Shown here in pieces: positions 7,063 through 15,550 of a stretch of DNA of 17,499 nucleotides. How positions within the stretch are numbered: the stretch's first letter is position 1; every line of letters begins with the position of its first letter. Under the pieces are notes generated by a model. The model worked only from the letters and a program-made list of their open reading frames with translations. It did not search any database and was not told the origin of the DNA. The DNA is from Bacteroidota bacterium (GTDB taxonomy: Bacteria; Bacteroidota; Bacteroidia; Bacteroidales; UBA1556): positions 1 to 17,499 of the forward strand of contig QNXT01000014.1 in the NCBI GenBank assembly GCA_003973505.1. Reading direction: 5' to 3'. The position numbers were made by a program, and so were the translations under genes.

Positions 7063-8325
7063 ATGTTTTATTACTTATTTGATTATCTCGACCAAGCGTT
7101 TCATTTACCTGGAGCCGGAGTATTTCAATATATTTCGTTTCGGGCAGCAATGGCGGTATTTACCTCCTTGCTTATTTCCTTAATCTTTGGAAAGAAATTG
7201 ATTAATAAGCTACGTTCACTTCAGGTGGGCGAAACCGTTCGCGACTTGGGTTTGGAAGGTCAAGTGCAGAAGGCGGGAACACCAACCATGGGTGGAATTA
7301 TTATTCTTGCTGCCATTGTTATTCCTACTTTGCTCTTCGCTAAGCTTGATAATATCTACATTATTCTTATGCTTATTGCCACTTTATGGCTTGGTGCCAT
7401 TGGTTTTCTTGATGATTATATTAAGGTGTTTCGTAAGAATAAAGAAGGTCTTGCAGGCCGCTTTAAGATTATTGGTCAGGTAGGTTTGGGTTTGATAGTG
7501 GGAGTTACCATGTATATGAGTGACGATATGGTAATTCGTGAAAAACTGGATCAAGAGCAAATAAATAAGAATAGAATAGAACAAATCATTCAAGGCGATA
7601 ATTGCCGGAAATCATCCAACGATATTTTTAAGTCAGAATCAGAAAAATCCTTTAAAACGACCATTCCTTTTATTAAGAATAATCAATTTAATTATTCATG
7701 GTTGCTTTCATGGATGGGTGAGGGTTATGAGAAATATACCTGGCTCATTTTTATTCCTATGGTTATTTTGATTATCACTGCGGTTTCCAATGGAGCTAAT
7801 CTTACCGATGGATTAGATGGTCTGGCAACGAGTACCTCTGCTATTATTGGTGCTACGCTGGGTTTGTTGGCGTGGGTTTCGGGTAACTTTATTTTTGCCG
7901 ATTATCTTAATATAATGTATATCCCCAATGCGGGTGAACTTGCCATTTTTATATCAGCTTTCGTAGGTGCTACCATCGGCTTTTTATGGTATAATTCCTA
8001 TCCTGCGCAAGTATTTATGGGCGATACGGGGAGTTTAGCACTGGGAGGTATTATTGCCGTTTTTGCTATTATTATTCGTAAAGAATTGCTTATTCCATTG
8101 GTGGCAGGTGTTTTTCTAGTGGAAAACCTATCAGTGATTATTCAAGTTTCCTATTTCAAATACACCAAAAAGAAATTTGGTGAAGGGCGTCGTGTGTTTT
8201 TGATGTCGCCCTTGCATCATCATTTTCAGAAAAAAGGCTATCACGAAGCCAAAATTGTTCAACGCTTTTTTATTGTGGGAATTATGCTTGCGGTATTGAC
8301 TATTGTAACCTTAAAACTTCGATAA
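7063..8325 (+). CDS. mraY: Phospho-MurNAc-pentapeptide-transferase MraY
   Basis: MraY is an integral membrane enzyme that transfers phospho-MurNAc-pentapeptide from UDP to undecaprenyl phosphate, making lipid I. About ten transmembrane helices are apparent in 420 residues, against about 360 in Escherichia coli. Conserved motifs: GTPTMGG (72-78), [16 protein letters not shown] (115-130) with catalytic-site D117/D118, [13 protein letters not shown] (243-255), [12 protein letters not shown] (318-329), and [13 protein letters not shown] (383-395). The extra length lies mostly at about 153-215, between the fourth and fifth helices. This hydrophilic, lysine-rich segment is predicted to face the periplasm. 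Enlarged MraY of about 410-420 residues is, to my knowledge, usual in Bacteroidota. The gene sits 3 bases after murE and 4 before murD. Confidence 0.96.
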   Translation: MFYYLFDYLDQAFHLPGAGVFQYISFRAAMAVFTSLLISLIFGKKLINKLRSLQVGETVRDLGLEGQVQKAGTPTMGGIIILAAIVIPTLLFAKLDNIYIILMLIATLWLGAIGFLDDYIKVFRKNKEGLAGRFKIIGQVGLGLIVGVTMYMSDDMVIREKLDQEQINKNRIEQIIQGDNCRKSSNDIFKSESEKSFKTTIPFIKNNQFNYSWLLSWMGEGYEKYTWLIFIPMVILIITAVSNGANLTDGLDGLATSTSAIIGATLGLLAWVSGNFIFADYLNIMYIPNAGELAIFISAFVGATIGFLWYNSYPAQVFMGDTGSLALGGIIAVFAIIIRKELLIPLVAGVFLVENLSVIIQVSYFKYTKKKFGEGRRVFLMSPLHHHFQKKGYHEAKIVQRFFIVGIMLAVLTIVTLKLR

Positions 8326-8329
8326 ATAT

Positions 8330-9679
8330 ATGAAAACCAGTGATAAATATATCGTAATTCTGGGTGCTGCTGAAAGTGGTACTGGTGCTGCAATTCTTGC
8401 GGCTCAGGAGGGTTATGCTGTATTTGTTTCTGATTTTGGTAAAATTGATAAGCGTTTCAAAAAAGAATTAAGCAGCCGTAAAATTGATTTCGAAGAAGGA
8501 GGTCATACAGAGGCTAAAATATTAATGGCCGATGAAATTATAAAAAGCCCGGGAATTCCGGATTCGGCTCCCATTATACAAAAAGCGATTTCCAAGGAGA
8601 TTCCTATTATTTCGGATATCGAATTTGCAGCTCGTTTTACCGATGCAAAAATGATTTGTGTGACAGGTAGCAATGGGAAAACAACCACAGCATCTATTAT
8701 CTACGATTTGTATAAAAAAGCGGGTTTGAATGTGGGCTTGGCTGGAAATATTGGTAAAAGTTTTGCTTGGTCGGTGGCTGAGAATATATTTGATTTTTAC
8801 GTGCTTGAGTTGAGTAGTTTTCAACTCGACCATATGTATCGCTTTAAGGCCGATGTGGCTATTCTTACCAATATTACCCCCGATCACCTCGACCGCTACG
8901 ACTATGATTTCCAAAAATATGTGGATTCAAAATTTCGAATTATTCAAAATCAAGCTCACGATGATGCCTTTATTTATAATCATGATGATGAAGTGATCTT
9001 AGCTGAATTGCAAATGCGTGAAGTAAAGGCTCGAATATTCCCATTTAGTATTAAAGAAAAACTCAGCTCCGAGGGGGCGTATTTAATAGATAACCAAATA
9101 AATATAAATATAAACTCAGATATATTAACTATGACAATTGAAAAATTAGCATTACAAGGAAAACACAATGTGTATAATTCCATGGCAGGTGGAATTGCTG
9201 CTCGATTACAAGATCTTCGTAAAGAAACCATCAAAAACTGCTTGAGCGATTTTCAATCATTGGAGCATCGTTTGGAAAAAGTAAACGAAGTACGCGGTGT
9301 AGAATTTATTAACGACTCTAAAGCGACGAATGTAAACTCTGCATGGTTTGCTCTGGAATCGATGAACAAACCCGTGATTTGGATTGCGGGTGGCGTGGAT
9401 AAAGGAAACGACTATACTGCTTTGATGGAATTGGTGCATGATAAAGTAAAGGCCATTGTTTGCCTGGGCAAAGACAATACGAAAATTCATGAGGCTTTCG
9501 GGAGCATTGTCGATACAATTATCGATACTCAAGATGTTTCTGAGGCTGTATTAAGTGCGTTTTATTTGGGACTTCCTGGTGATGTGGTATTGCTCTCGCC
9601 AGCTTGTGCTAGTTTCGATTTATTTGAAAATTATGAAGATCGTGGCGAAAAATTCAAAAGAGCAGTTCACGATTTATAG
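8330..9679 (+). CDS. murD: UDP-MurNAc-L-alanine--D-glutamate ligase MurD
   Basis: MurD is a cytoplasmic ATP-dependent ligase that adds D-glutamate to UDP-MurNAc-L-alanine. It has 449 residues, the usual size. Motifs in order: an N-terminal GAAESGTGAA (12-21) Rossmann loop, SPGIP (73-77), the P-loop VTGSNGKTTT (111-120) with K117, LELSSFQLD (159-167), NITPDHLDRY (181-190), K201 in the position of the carbamylated lysine (DSKFRIIQNQ), GKHNVYNSMA (277-286), HRLEKV (313-318), INDSKATN (327-334), and SPACASFD (423-430). All three Mur-ligase domains are intact. The asparagine/isoleucine-rich stretch near 255-262 is low-complexity but lies at a domain junction and does not break the frame. The gene is 4 bases after mraY and 9 before ftsW. 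Confidence 0.96.
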   Translation: MKTSDKYIVILGAAESGTGAAILAAQEGYAVFVSDFGKIDKRFKKELSSRKIDFEEGGHTEAKILMADEIIKSPGIPDSAPIIQKAISKEIPIISDIEFAARFTDAKMICVTGSNGKTTTASIIYDLYKKAGLNVGLAGNIGKSFAWSVAENIFDFYVLELSSFQLDHMYRFKADVAILTNITPDHLDRYDYDFQKYVDSKFRIIQNQAHDDAFIYNHDDEVILAELQMREVKARIFPFSIKEKLSSEGAYLIDNQINININSDILTMTIEKLALQGKHNVYNSMAGGIAARLQDLRKETIKNCLSDFQSLEHRLEKVNEVRGVEFINDSKATNVNSAWFALESMNKPVIWIAGGVDKGNDYTALMELVHDKVKAIVCLGKDNTKIHEAFGSIVDTIIDTQDVSEAVLSAFYLGLPGDVVLLSPACASFDLFENYEDRGEKFKRAVHDL

Positions 9680-9688
9680 AAAATAGGA

Positions 9689-10876
9689 ATGATGAAAGCA
9701 GTTTGGAAATATTTAGAAGGTGATAGAGCGATATGGGGTGTAGCCATTCTACTATCTATGATTTCGATGCTTGCGGTATATACTTCCATTTCTTCCTTGG
9801 CTTATAAATATCAAGGAGGCAATACAGAGTACTATATCTTAAAGCACGGATTTCTTATGTTTAGTGGTTTGTTTATGATGTGGTTGGCTCATAAAGTTTC
9901 GTATCGTATCTATTCTCGTATTGCCCAAATTGCTATTTATATTACCATTCCGCTATTGCTATTTACCTTGATTTCGGGAACGAATCTTAATTCGGCTAGT
10001 CGTTGGTTAATGATTCCTGTTGTTAATGTGAGTTTCCAAACCTCCGATTTGGCCAAACTTGCTTTAATCATGTTTTTAGCCCGTGTGCTTTCTAAAAATC
10101 AGGATAGTATTGCCGATTTCAAAAATGTTTTAGCTAAAGTACTTCTTCCCATTCTATTTACTGTAATACTGATTTTTCCTGCCAATTTCTCTACTGCGGC
10201 AGTACTTTTTGCAGCGAGTTTTGTCGTTATGTTTATTGGGGGGATTCGTATTAAGCACCTTGCTGTTATCGTGGGAACCATAGTGATGGCAGCGATGCTT
10301 TTATTTGCTTTGGCTACCGTCTTTCCAAGTTTACTGCCTCGTGCATCTACTTGGACATCGCGTATCGAAAACTTTGTAAATAGTGATGATGAAGATGCGA
10401 ATTTTCAAGCCGATCAAGCTAAAATTGCTATTGCTACAGGAGGTCTTATGGGCAAAGGACCGGGTAATAGTGTTCAAAAAAATATGTTGCCTCACCCATA
10501 TTCCGACTTTATTTTTGCCATTATTGTTGAAGAATATGGTTTTGTAGGAGGTGGATTTGTCGTATTGTTATACCTCATATTACTCTACCGATCTGTCCGG
10601 GTTTCACTCAAAAGTCCTGGTACTTTTGGAACCTTTTTATCCATTGGTTTAGCATTTTCCTTGGTGTTTCAAGCCATGATAAATATGGGCGTTGCAGTAA
10701 ATTTACTCCCTGTTACCGGTCAACCGCTACCCTTAGTAAGTATGGGAGGAACTTCCTTATGGTTTACCAGTTTGTCTATCGGTATTATTCTGAGTGTGAG
10801 CCGGCAAGCAAATAGTGGTGATGAGGAATTAGATAATGTAGGAACTTCAAAAAATATGAACTATGCAAAAAGCTAA
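9689..10876 (+). CDS. ftsW: Septal peptidoglycan glycosyltransferase FtsW (SEDS family)
   Basis: FtsW polymerises lipid II at the division site with FtsI. It is a polytopic membrane protein of 395 residues with about ten hydrophobic helices. SEDS hallmarks: SASRWLMIP (102-110), QTSDLAKLALIMFLA (117-131), a periplasmic loop with HPYSDFIFAIIVEEYGFVG (269-287) containing D273, equivalent to the essential aspartate of RodA and FtsW, and INMGVAVNLLPVTGQPLPLVS (331-351) near the C-terminus. The loop that usually reads PDxGT is PANFST here (164-169). ATG 9689 and ATG 9692 are adjacent, and either could be used. The stop overlaps murG by 14 bases. Context between murD and murG supports FtsW over RodA, which is normally elsewhere with mreBCD and PBP2. 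Confidence 0.94.
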   Translation: MMKAVWKYLEGDRAIWGVAILLSMISMLAVYTSISSLAYKYQGGNTEYYILKHGFLMFSGLFMMWLAHKVSYRIYSRIAQIAIYITIPLLLFTLISGTNLNSASRWLMIPVVNVSFQTSDLAKLALIMFLARVLSKNQDSIADFKNVLAKVLLPILFTVILIFPANFSTAAVLFAASFVVMFIGGIRIKHLAVIVGTIVMAAMLLFALATVFPSLLPRASTWTSRIENFVNSDDEDANFQADQAKIAIATGGLMGKGPGNSVQKNMLPHPYSDFIFAIIVEEYGFVGGGFVVLLYLILLYRSVRVSLKSPGTFGTFLSIGLAFSLVFQAMINMGVAVNLLPVTGQPLPLVSMGGTSLWFTSLSIGIILSVSRQANSGDEELDNVGTSKNMNYAKS

Positions 10877-11969
10877 ATGGAGAATAATAATTAGTGGAGG
10901 TGGAACAGGTGGTCATATCTTTCCAGCTATTGCCATTGCCAATGCTTTGAAAGCAAAGTTGGCTGATGTGGAAATCTTATTTGTTGGAGCCAAAGATAAA
11001 ATGGAGATGGAGAAGGTTCCCAAAGCGGGTTACCCTATCGAAGGGCTTTGGATAAGTGGTTTTCAACGAAGTTTGAGCCCTAAAAATCTGAGCTTTCCAT
11101 TTAAGCTTATTTCAAGTTTGCATAAAGCGGGTAAGATTATAAAAGAATTTAAGCCCAATCTGGTAATTGGTGTTGGAGGATTTGCCAGTGGTCCAACATT
11201 ATATAAGGCATCTAAAATGGGTATTCCCACAATGATTCAGGAGCAAAATTCCTATCCTGGGATTACTAATATTATTCTTTCTAAGCGAGTGGATAAAATT
11301 TGCGTGGCTTATGATAATATGGAGAAATATTTTCCAAAGGATAAGATTTTCCTTACGGGTAATCCCGTTCGAAAAGAAGTGATTGAAATTGAGGGAAAAC
11401 GCGCTCGTGCATTGGAGTTCTTTGGTTTGAAAGAGGACAAGCCCATTGTACTTGTTGTGGGTGGTAGTTTAGGAGCACGTACAATAAATGAAGCCATTGA
11501 ATCCAATTTGAAAACCTTTATTGAAAAGGATATTCAGCTTATTTGGCAAACAGGAAAAGGCTATGCGCCTAAGGCGAAAGCGGCCTTGCTCGATTTGAAT
11601 AAGGATGGCTTGAAAACCTACGACTTTATAACAGAAATGGATTTGGCTTATGCCGCAGCTGATATTGTTGTGTCGCGTGCGGGAGCTATTGCCATATCCG
11701 AGCTTTGCGCTGTTAAGAAACCGATTATACTTGTGCCTTCGCCTTTTGTGGCTGAAGACCATCAAACAAAAAATGCTTTGGCTTTGGTAACATATAATGC
11801 CGCTGTTTTGGTAAAAGATGCCGAGCAAAATGAAAAGCTTATGCCTGAGATTCTTAGATTGGTGGAAGATGAAGAATATCGAAATAAACTACAAACAAAT
11901 ATTACCTCATTGGCAGTGAGCGATGCAACAGATGCTATTGTGGGAGTGGCAATGACGCTATTAAAATAG
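10863..11969 (+). CDS. murG: UDP-GlcNAc--lipid I N-acetylglucosaminyltransferase MurG
   Basis: MurG adds GlcNAc from UDP-GlcNAc to lipid I on the inner face of the cytoplasmic membrane, giving lipid II. It is a GT28-family GT-B enzyme of 368 residues. Motifs: the N-terminal loop SGGGTGGHIFPA (11-22) for lipid I/phosphate binding, VIGVGGFASGP (101-111), QEQNSYPG (126-133), the second glycine-rich loop VVGGSLGARTINEA (198-211), and VSRAGAIAISEL (270-281) with PSPFVAEDHQTKNA (292-305) for UDP-GlcNAc. The ATG at 10863 lies within the end of ftsW (14-base overlap, different frame) and is only five codons before the conserved IIISGGG strand, so it is the best start. murC begins one base after the stop. 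Confidence 0.96.
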   Translation: MQKAKWRIIISGGGTGGHIFPAIAIANALKAKLADVEILFVGAKDKMEMEKVPKAGYPIEGLWISGFQRSLSPKNLSFPFKLISSLHKAGKIIKEFKPNLVIGVGGFASGPTLYKASKMGIPTMIQEQNSYPGITNIILSKRVDKICVAYDNMEKYFPKDKIFLTGNPVRKEVIEIEGKRARALEFFGLKEDKPIVLVVGGSLGARTINEAIESNLKTFIEKDIQLIWQTGKGYAPKAKAALLDLNKDGLKTYDFITEMDLAYAAADIVVSRAGAIAISELCAVKKPIILVPSPFVAEDHQTKNALALVTYNAAVLVKDAEQNEKLMPEILRLVEDEEYRNKLQTNITSLAVSDATDAIVGVAMTLLK

Positions 11970-11970
11970 A

Positions 11971-13329
11971 ATGATGATGAATTTGAAAACGGTTAAAAAT
12001 ATTTATTTCCTTGGAATTGGAGGCATTGGCATGAGTGCCTTAGCTCGCTATTTTAATTTCTATGGAAAAAAAGTGAGTGGCTACGACCGTACACCCAGCC
12101 CTTTGACCGACCGTTTGATTCAAGAGGGTATTGATATTCATTTTACCGATTCGGTTGATTTAATTCCTGATAAAACCGAACTTATAATTTATACACCTGC
12201 TATTCCTGCCGATCATAAAGAATTTCAGTATTTAAAAACCACAGCAATTCCTATGCTAAAGCGTAGCGAAATTCTTGGAGAAATTAGCAAGGATTATTTT
12301 ACTATTGCCATTGCAGGTACTCATGGTAAAACAACCATTACTAGTATGGTTGCTCATATTCTAAAGTATAATAATGTGGCTGTGAATGCTTTTATTGGCG
12401 GGATTGCCAATAACTTTGCATCCAATTTAGTGTTGAGTGAAAATGCTAAGGTAATGGTGGTTGAGGCTGATGAGTTTGACCGTTCATTTTTGACCTTGCA
12501 TCCAAATATAGCGGTTATATCTTCTATGGATGCCGATCACTTAGATATTTATTCCAATGCTCAGCTATTGAAGGATTCCTTCTTTATGTTTAGTGAGCAA
12601 ATTCATGATGAGGGTTGGCTTATAAGTCAGTGTAGCTTGGATGTATCACCTGGGTTTAAGGGTAGTTATCAGTCGTATTCGGCAAGTTCTCAAGCTGATT
12701 TTTATGCAGATCATATCCGTATTGAGAAAGGAAGAACCCTTTTTGAATGGAAAGCCAAAGAACAAACCTTAGCCACTATTCGATTACAATTGCCAGGAAA
12801 TCATAATGTGGAAAATGCGATTGCAGCAAGTGTTGCTTGCTTAAAATATGGATTGTCAGCAGATAAAATTGCAGAGGCTTTATTCCATTATAAAGGCGTA
12901 CACCGTCGTTTCGAGTTTTTAATTCAAACCGATGATTTGGTGATGATTGATGATTATGCTCATCATCCAACAGAAATAAAAGCCTGTTTGCAAGCTGCTC
13001 GTTCACTTTTTCCATCGAAGAAAATTACAGCAGTATTTCAACCGCATCTTTTCAGTCGTACACGTGATTTTATGGATGATTTTGCCAATGTTTTATCCCA
13101 GTTTGATGAATTGATTTTGTTAGATATTTATCCAGCTCGCGAAAAGCCGATTGAAGGAGTTGATTCGAAAGTGCTATTGGAAAAAGTAATTTTGGCAAAT
13201 AAAAGGCTTTGTGCAAAAGAGGAATTGGTGGATTGTGTAAATGCAAATCAAACGGAAGTGTTAATCATGATGGGAGCAGGGGATATTGATCGCTTATTGG
13301 AGCCCGTGAAAATAAAACTATTAAGCTAA
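11971..13329 (+). CDS. murC: UDP-N-acetylmuramate--L-alanine ligase MurC
   Basis: MurC catalyses the first stem-peptide step, joining L-alanine to UDP-MurNAc in the cytoplasm with ATP. It has 452 residues. Motifs: GIGGIGMSALA (15-25) UDP-substrate loop, SGYD (36-39), IYTPAIP (73-79), KRSEILGE (97-104), the P-loop AGTHGKTTI (115-123), VEADEFDRSF (164-173), MDADHLDIY (186-194), then PGNHNVENA, DDYAHHPTEI, FQPHLFSRT and GAGDID in the C-terminal half. Three ATGs stand in tandem at 11971, 11974 and 11977, so the exact start is uncertain by up to two residues. The stop TAA shares its last A with the ftsQ ATG. Placing murC after murG and before ftsQ is the common dcw order; ddl, which often lies between murC and ftsQ, is absent. 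Confidence 0.96.
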   Translation: MMMNLKTVKNIYFLGIGGIGMSALARYFNFYGKKVSGYDRTPSPLTDRLIQEGIDIHFTDSVDLIPDKTELIIYTPAIPADHKEFQYLKTTAIPMLKRSEILGEISKDYFTIAIAGTHGKTTITSMVAHILKYNNVAVNAFIGGIANNFASNLVLSENAKVMVVEADEFDRSFLTLHPNIAVISSMDADHLDIYSNAQLLKDSFFMFSEQIHDEGWLISQCSLDVSPGFKGSYQSYSASSQADFYADHIRIEKGRTLFEWKAKEQTLATIRLQLPGNHNVENAIAASVACLKYGLSADKIAEALFHYKGVHRRFEFLIQTDDLVMIDDYAHHPTEIKACLQAARSLFPSKKITAVFQPHLFSRTRDFMDDFANVLSQFDELILLDIYPAREKPIEGVDSKVLLEKVILANKRLCAKEELVDCVNANQTEVLIMMGAGDIDRLLEPVKIKLLS

Positions 13330-14126
13330 TGAAAAAAGTATTGAAAATAGTGCTTTGGAGTGTTGCAAGCGTATTGTTTGTAGCAGCATTGGTTTATTCC
13401 CGAATGTATTATAATCAAAGGGCTTGCGAAAATGTGGTTATTAATATCGATTATGAATCGCAAGGAGCTAAATCGGATGTTTTCCTTACTTATGATGATG
13501 TGCGGCAGTTTATTAAGCATCGCTTCGATTCTTTGCAGGGTCGCCCAATGGCTGATATTAATGTTGAGCAATTGGAAATAAAAGTGAAGGAAATCCCTTA
13601 TGTTCTTGATGCTGATGCATTCAAAAGTATAAATGGCGATGTGGTCTTAAATATTAAGCAGCGACGTGCCATCGTAGTTGTGATTGATCGCAGTGGAGCA
13701 TCCTATTATATTGATGAATCGGGTGATATTATCCCAAAACGATATGGCTTCCCTGCCGATGTGATAGTATGTAATGGCAATATCCCGGCTTTCAGCTTTT
13801 ATGGAAAAAATGAAGATAAAGCCTATAAGGATAGTATTATGACAAATAGCATTTTGGGCGATATTTATCAAATTGCTAGAGCCATCGATGGAGATGAATT
13901 CCTGAAAAAAGAAATTGCTCAAATGCATGTGAATGCTAAAAATGAATTTGAATTGATTCCCCTTGTGGGGCGTCATCGTATAGTCTTTGGTGCGGCCAAA
14001 GACGTTCCTGAGAAATTTGAAAAACTTTTGCTTTTTTATCAAAAAGCCAAAGACTACAATGCTTGGGGAAAATATAGAACCGTGAATTTAAAGTATAAAG
14101 ATCAAATAGTGTGCACCAAAAAATAG
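13329..14126 (+). CDS. ftsQ: Division protein FtsQ
   Basis: FtsQ is a bitopic inner-membrane protein that joins FtsL and its partner to the divisome. It has 265 residues: a short cytoplasmic N-terminus (MKKVLK), one transmembrane helix (about 7-24, IVLWSVASVLFVAALVYS), a POTRA-like region (about 35-108, containing TYDDVRQFIKHRF and VEQLEIKVKEIPYVLDADAFK), then the FtsQ beta domain with VVLNIKQRRAIVVV and YYIDESGDIIPK. Sequence conservation in this family is low; the VNVEQLE-to-YIDESG pattern plus position between murC and ftsA identify it. It overlaps the murC stop by one base (TAATG) and ends 4 bases before ftsA. Confidence 0.9.
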   Translation: MKKVLKIVLWSVASVLFVAALVYSRMYYNQRACENVVINIDYESQGAKSDVFLTYDDVRQFIKHRFDSLQGRPMADINVEQLEIKVKEIPYVLDADAFKSINGDVVLNIKQRRAIVVVIDRSGASYYIDESGDIIPKRYGFPADVIVCNGNIPAFSFYGKNEDKAYKDSIMTNSILGDIYQIARAIDGDEFLKKEIAQMHVNAKNEFELIPLVGRHRIVFGAAKDVPEKFEKLLLFYQKAKDYNAWGKYRTVNLKYKDQIVCTKK

Positions 14127-14130
14127 CGTT

Positions 14131-15402
14131 ATGGAACCATCAGAAATTATTGTCGGTTTAGACATAGGAACAACAAAGATTGCCTGTATTGTTGGGCGAA
14201 GAAATGAATACGGGAAAGTTGAGATTCTCGGTTATGGAAAAGCACCATCCATAGGCGTAAGTCGAGGGGTGGTTTCCAATATTGAAAAAACAGTACAATC
14301 CATTCGTCGAGCTGTGGATGAGGCCGAGTTGAAATCGGGTGTTAATATTAATTATGTGCATGTGGGCATTGCCGGGCAGCACATAAAAAGCCACCAACAC
14401 CGTGGAAACCTTGTCCGAAATAGCTTGGATGATGAAGTGAATCAGGCAGATATTGATACTTTGATTGAAGATATGCATAAGCTTGTTATGCAGCCTGGCG
14501 AAGAGATTATTCATGTCATTCCTCAAGAATATATAGTGGATAAAGAAGTGGGTATAAAAGACCCTATAGGTATGGCTGGTATTAGCTTGGAAGCGAATTT
14601 CCATATTATCACAGGTCAGATTACAGCTGCCAAAAACATCAACAAATGTGTGGTGAAATCGGGGATGACAGTCGAGGATTTGATTTTAGAGCCATTGGCT
14701 TCAGCAGAAGCTGTGCTTAGTGAAGAAGAAAAGGAAGCGGGTATTGCTTTGGTTGATATTGGTGGTGGTACCACCGATGTTGCTATTTTCCAAGATGGAA
14801 TTATTCGTCATACCGCAGTGATTCCTTTGGGTGGAAACATCATTACTGAGGATGTAAAGGAAGGTTGTAGTATTATTTCCAATCAGGCTGAGGCCTTGAA
14901 AGTGAAATTTGGTTCGGCTTTGGCAAGCGAAAATAAAGAAGAGGAAATTGTTTCCATTCCTGGACTTCGTGGGCGAAATCCAAAAGAGATTACACTTAAA
15001 AATTTAGCATCGATTATTCAAGCTCGTGTGGAAGAAATTGTAGAGCATGTGTTCTACGAAATTCAAAATTCGGGTTACGAAAAGAAACTGATCGGTGGTA
15101 TTGTATTGACTGGAGGAGGTGCTCAGTTAAAACACATTGCGCAAATATTTGAATTCCTTACAGGAATGGATACCCGTATTGGATTGCCAAACGAGCATCT
15201 TGCAAGTAATGTGCCTGAGGAATTAGGTAGCCCTTTATTTGCTACAGGTATCGGTCTTGTTATCAAGGGTTTGCAAAATGCAGATAAACTCCAAGAGCCT
15301 CAAAGTCATGTTAAAGAGCATAGCGATAAAGAGAAAAAAGGAAGTTTTTTCGATTCAATATTGAAAAGAGGACGTGAGTTTTTTGAAGAGGATGTAGATT
15401 AA
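14131..15402 (+). CDS. ftsA: Cell division actin homologue FtsA
   Basis: FtsA is an actin-like ATPase that anchors FtsZ filaments to the membrane and signals to the wall-synthesis proteins. It has 423 residues. Actin-fold motifs: phosphate-1 loop VGLDIGTTKIACIVG (8-22), phosphate-2 VDIGGGTTDVAIF (208-220), and the adenosine motif GGIVLTGGGAQLKHI (322-336). The FtsA-specific 1C (SHS2) domain is expected at about 85-165 (HVGIAGQHI, VIPQEYIVD). The C-terminal segment KKGSFFDSILKRGREFF (402-418) is amphipathic, the usual membrane-targeting sequence, joined by a charged linker. It ends the tightly packed part of the operon; the following 148-base gap separates it from ftsZ. Its start ATG is 4 bases after ftsQ. 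Confidence 0.97.
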   Translation: MEPSEIIVGLDIGTTKIACIVGRRNEYGKVEILGYGKAPSIGVSRGVVSNIEKTVQSIRRAVDEAELKSGVNINYVHVGIAGQHIKSHQHRGNLVRNSLDDEVNQADIDTLIEDMHKLVMQPGEEIIHVIPQEYIVDKEVGIKDPIGMAGISLEANFHIITGQITAAKNINKCVVKSGMTVEDLILEPLASAEAVLSEEEKEAGIALVDIGGGTTDVAIFQDGIIRHTAVIPLGGNIITEDVKEGCSIISNQAEALKVKFGSALASENKEEEIVSIPGLRGRNPKEITLKNLASIIQARVEEIVEHVFYEIQNSGYEKKLIGGIVLTGGGAQLKHIAQIFEFLTGMDTRIGLPNEHLASNVPEELGSPLFATGIGLVIKGLQNADKLQEPQSHVKEHSDKEKKGSFFDSILKRGREFFEEDVD

Positions 15403-15550
15403 TAGTAAGCTTTTAAAAGCAGTTTAAATGTCGTTAAAGAGCTTCAAATACAGTTAGTTTAATTAACAATGCAAGGTTAATAAATAGGCTTTTGTGCTTT
15501 TTCACGACAAAGAATATAGAATTAAATTTAACCAAATAAAATTTTGACTT
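15403..15550 (+). promoter_or_regulatory. ftsA-ftsZ gap with probable ftsZ promoter
   Basis: This is the only sizeable break inside the operon. It holds a perfect 12-base palindrome gcttttaaaagc at 15409-15420 with no T-run after it, and an AT-rich stretch. The ttaacaatgcaa...aataaa element at 15463-15484 is shared with the leader of the window's first gene. Just downstream, taggcttttg (15485-15494) resembles the Bacteroidota TAnnTTTG box with one extra base. I infer that ftsZ has its own promoter here, giving a leader of about 50 bases, in addition to read-through from the operon. No strong ribosome binding site precedes the ATG at 15551. Confidence 0.4.

Noticed and set aside
9092..9118. 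Tandem aat/ata-like repeats in murD
   Set aside because: In frame and encoding alternating Asn/Ile at a domain boundary; simple AT-rich composition explains it without a repeat element.
14158..14604. 148-codon minus-strand frame over ftsA
   Set aside because: Antisense to the conserved FtsA N-terminal half; His/Asn/Phe-rich translation typical of a shadow.
15409..15420. Palindrome gcttttaaaagc after ftsA as a terminator
   Set aside because: A six-base arm with no loop, no T-run and low GC; too weak for an intrinsic terminator, and read-through into ftsZ is expected.
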